NCBI GenBank assembly: GCA_023460535.1
Contig: JAEWPV010000016.1
Span: forward strand, 310,001-374,000
DNA: 64,000 nucleotides
Direction of reading: 5' to 3'
From: Bacillota bacterium
GTDB lineage: Bacteria; Bacillota; Clostridia; Oscillospirales; Ruminococcaceae
Part shown: positions 62,541 to 64,000 of the stretch, piece by piece
Numbering within the stretch: the stretch's first letter is position 1
Layout: every line of letters begins with the position of its first letter
The notes under the pieces: generated by a model
What the model saw: the letters and a program-made list of their open reading frames with translations, nothing else
Told to the model about the DNA's origin: nothing
Database searches by the model: none
Position numbers and translations under genes: made by a program

Positions 62541-64000
62541 ATGGAATTTGGTAAGAAGCTTAGCGCGGTGATGGATGCGCTATCAATCTCAAACAGTCGC
62601 CTTGCAATGGCACTATCGGTTGATACCTCGTTAATTAGCCGCTGGCGCAACGGCTCCCGTGTTCCGGGCAAAAAAAGCGATCACGTCGCATCAATTGCGC
62701 GTTATCTTTGCTCCGTCGCAAAGATGGATTACCAGCGTGCTGCACTGTGCGAAACAATGGGGCTGCGCCACCATGGGCAGCCCCCCGAGGGTGCTGCATT
62801 GGTGCGGGAGGTCGCCCAATGGCTCAGTCACAAGGATAGTTCCGGAGCCGTGGACAGTTTTTTAAGCGAGCTAGCAATGTTTCGGGTAACTACCACCCCG
62901 CAGACCGCGGACATTGCGGCGCCGAACATGCCCGCATCCGAGAGACCCGATTACACTCCAGTGCAGGTGTTTTACGGTATACCGGGCAAACGCGAGGCGT
63001 GCCTTCGGTTTTTGCAGCACATCCTGGCGCACCCCACCCCCTGCAAAATACAGCTGTACAGTGATGAGGAGATGGATTGGATTTTTGAAGACCGTGTCTT
63101 TTATCAGCGTTTTATCGGGCTGATGGGCATGGTGATCAAAAAGGGCTGCGAGATTACCATTATTCATACCCTTAGCCGTGACATTGTCGAGATGCTCTCA
63201 TCCATCGAGATGTGGATGCCGCTGTACATGACGGGAAGCATTGCCCCCTACTTCTACCCCAAGTACTACAAATCAATCTTTACCCGATCCATGTTTATTG
63301 GCACCGATGTGGTGGCGATGACATGCGAGACGGTAAACAGCGACGGTGGTGCCAACCTGTTAATTGCCGACACCGGAATGCTAAAAGAGCTGAAGCATCG
63401 CTTTGATTCTTTTTTGCATGTTTGCCGTCCGCTCATGCGCATTATTACCCCCCGTAACCTTCAACAATCACTCGAGATGCTCGATGAGTTTAATATGCAA
63501 CCCGGCAATACAGTGTACCGCTCTCGGCGGTTATCTGCGTATACGATGCCACCCGAGCTATATAAACAGATTGCGGCGCGAGCAGAACTTTCACCCGGAC
63601 AGCGCGAACAGCTGCTTCGTATGCAACAGATACAAGCCGAGCGTTTTGTGGCTGATATAGACCGTCATACGTCTACGGAATTTATCTGTCTTCCCGAAGC
63701 GGGGCAGATCGTGTCAGGGCAGATACCAGCGCCCTTCTTCGGTCTTTTGGGGGCGCCTGAAAACTACTATACCGCGTGGGAATACGCGCAGCACCTGCGG
63801 CATATTGTTCGATTAATTGAGACGAAGATGGGGTACAGCCTATATCTCATAGCAGATTGCGAACAAGAAATCTCGCTGCAATCCAAAGAAGATGTCGGCA
63901 CGCTGGTAGTAAAAAGCAAGCAGCCAAACGCGATTTTTGCGTTTAACCAACCGCATATGTCGGCGGCGTTTTACAGGCACATTGAAGAGGAGCGGGAAAA
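62541..64000 (+). CDS. Large XRE-type regulator, truncated by the window edge
   Basis: The frame from ATG 62541 stays open to the end (486 codons, no stop). AAAGGA lies 7 bases before the ATG. The N-terminus is a helix-turn-helix (FGKKLSAVMDALSISNSRLAMALSVDTSLISRWRNG). The remaining 430+ residues are of no recognised domain: a helical part to about 135, then mixed sequence with VFYGIPGKREACLRFLQHIL and YSDEEMDWIFEDRVFYQRFIGLM. Such large single-HTH regulators with unassigned sensor regions occur in Clostridia. It is divergent from the zinc-ribbon cluster and probably controls it. Confidence 0.82.
   Translation, partial: MEFGKKLSAVMDALSISNSRLAMALSVDTSLISRWRNGSRVPGKKSDHVASIARYLCSVAKMDYQRAALCETMGLRHHGQPPEGAALVREVAQWLSHKDSSGAVDSFLSELAMFRVTTTPQTADIAAPNMPASERPDYTPVQVFYGIPGKREACLRFLQHILAHPTPCKIQLYSDEEMDWIFEDRVFYQRFIGLMGMVIKKGCEITIIHTLSRDIVEMLSSIEMWMPLYMTGSIAPYFYPKYYKSIFTRSMFIGTDVVAMTCETVNSDGGANLLIADTGMLKELKHRFDSFLHVCRPLMRIITPRNLQQSLEMLDEFNMQPGNTVYRSRRLSAYTMPPELYKQIAARAELSPGQREQLLRMQQIQAERFVADIDRHTSTEFICLPEAGQIVSGQIPAPFFGLLGAPENYYTAWEYAQHLRHIVRLIETKMGYSLYLIADCEQEISLQSKEDVGTLVVKSKQPNAIFAFNQPHMSAAFYRHIEEERE

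Overview
The window looks like chromosomal DNA of an anaerobic, Gram-positive-type Clostridia bacterium. My guess is an Oscillospirales/Ruminococcaceae-like lineage, from moderately GC-rich genes, AT-rich intergenic regions, strong AGGAGG-type ribosome binding sites, some GTG/TTG starts, and family choices such as a CD1247-like protein after efp, a DUF6106-like protein before acpS, and LplB/YtcP-type transporters. No rRNA, tRNA, CRISPR array, IS element or prophage was recognised. Genus-level identity cannot be read from the sequence alone.

Layout. 1-5.4 kb: housekeeping (aroQ, an M24 peptidase, efp, a CD1247-like zinc-ribbon protein, mnmA, cysK). 5.5-7.3 kb: a GNAT/DUF2156 pair. 7.5-16.4 kb: a xylan-side-chain and xylose operon (AraC regulator; GH43, GH3, CE4-like deacetylase, xylA, xylB). 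16.5-19.8 kb: a nitrosative/oxidative-stress operon (ric, DUF1858, DUF438-hemerythrin-PAS, ferredoxin) preceded by an Fnr-type regulator with four FNR-like cysteines; a good Fnr box lies at -41.5 of a predicted ric promoter. 20-33.3 kb: uronate and glucuronoxylan use (uxuB, uxuA, AraC regulator, serine hydrolase, GH67 alpha-glucuronidase, two ABC permeases, a binding lipoprotein, two Gfo/Idh/MocA dehydrogenases). Together 7.5-33.3 kb can carry imported (methyl)glucurono-xylooligosaccharides to xylulose-5-phosphate and 2-keto-3-deoxygluconate. None of the glycosidases has a signal peptide, so breakdown is probably cytoplasmic; the transporter ATPase, uxaC and kdgK/kdgA are not in the window.

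33.3-35.1 kb is an AT-rich islet with one OLD-like ATPase/TOPRIM gene, a candidate anti-phage gene. 35.3-39.9 kb: a flavin disulfide reductase, feoB-feoA and a divergent DtxR/MntR-type regulator. 40-56.4 kb: a large lipoprotein, a RodA/FtsW protein, DUF6106-like/acpS/NAD(P)HX repair/lipoprotein, superoxide dismutase, a small GNAT, a fused GH10-like/amidase wall enzyme, an XRE/membrane-protein pair, fumC, malic enzyme and an MFS permease.

56.5-64.0 kb is the least explained part. A leftward run of six genes encodes four zinc-ribbon proteins, three of them membrane proteins, plus two small PH-like or membrane partners. Divergent from it is a large XRE-type regulator that runs off the window end, and the promoter region between them carries three inverted repeats. 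This is my main candidate for an undescribed system. Functional statements come from recognised motifs and family knowledge; no search was run.
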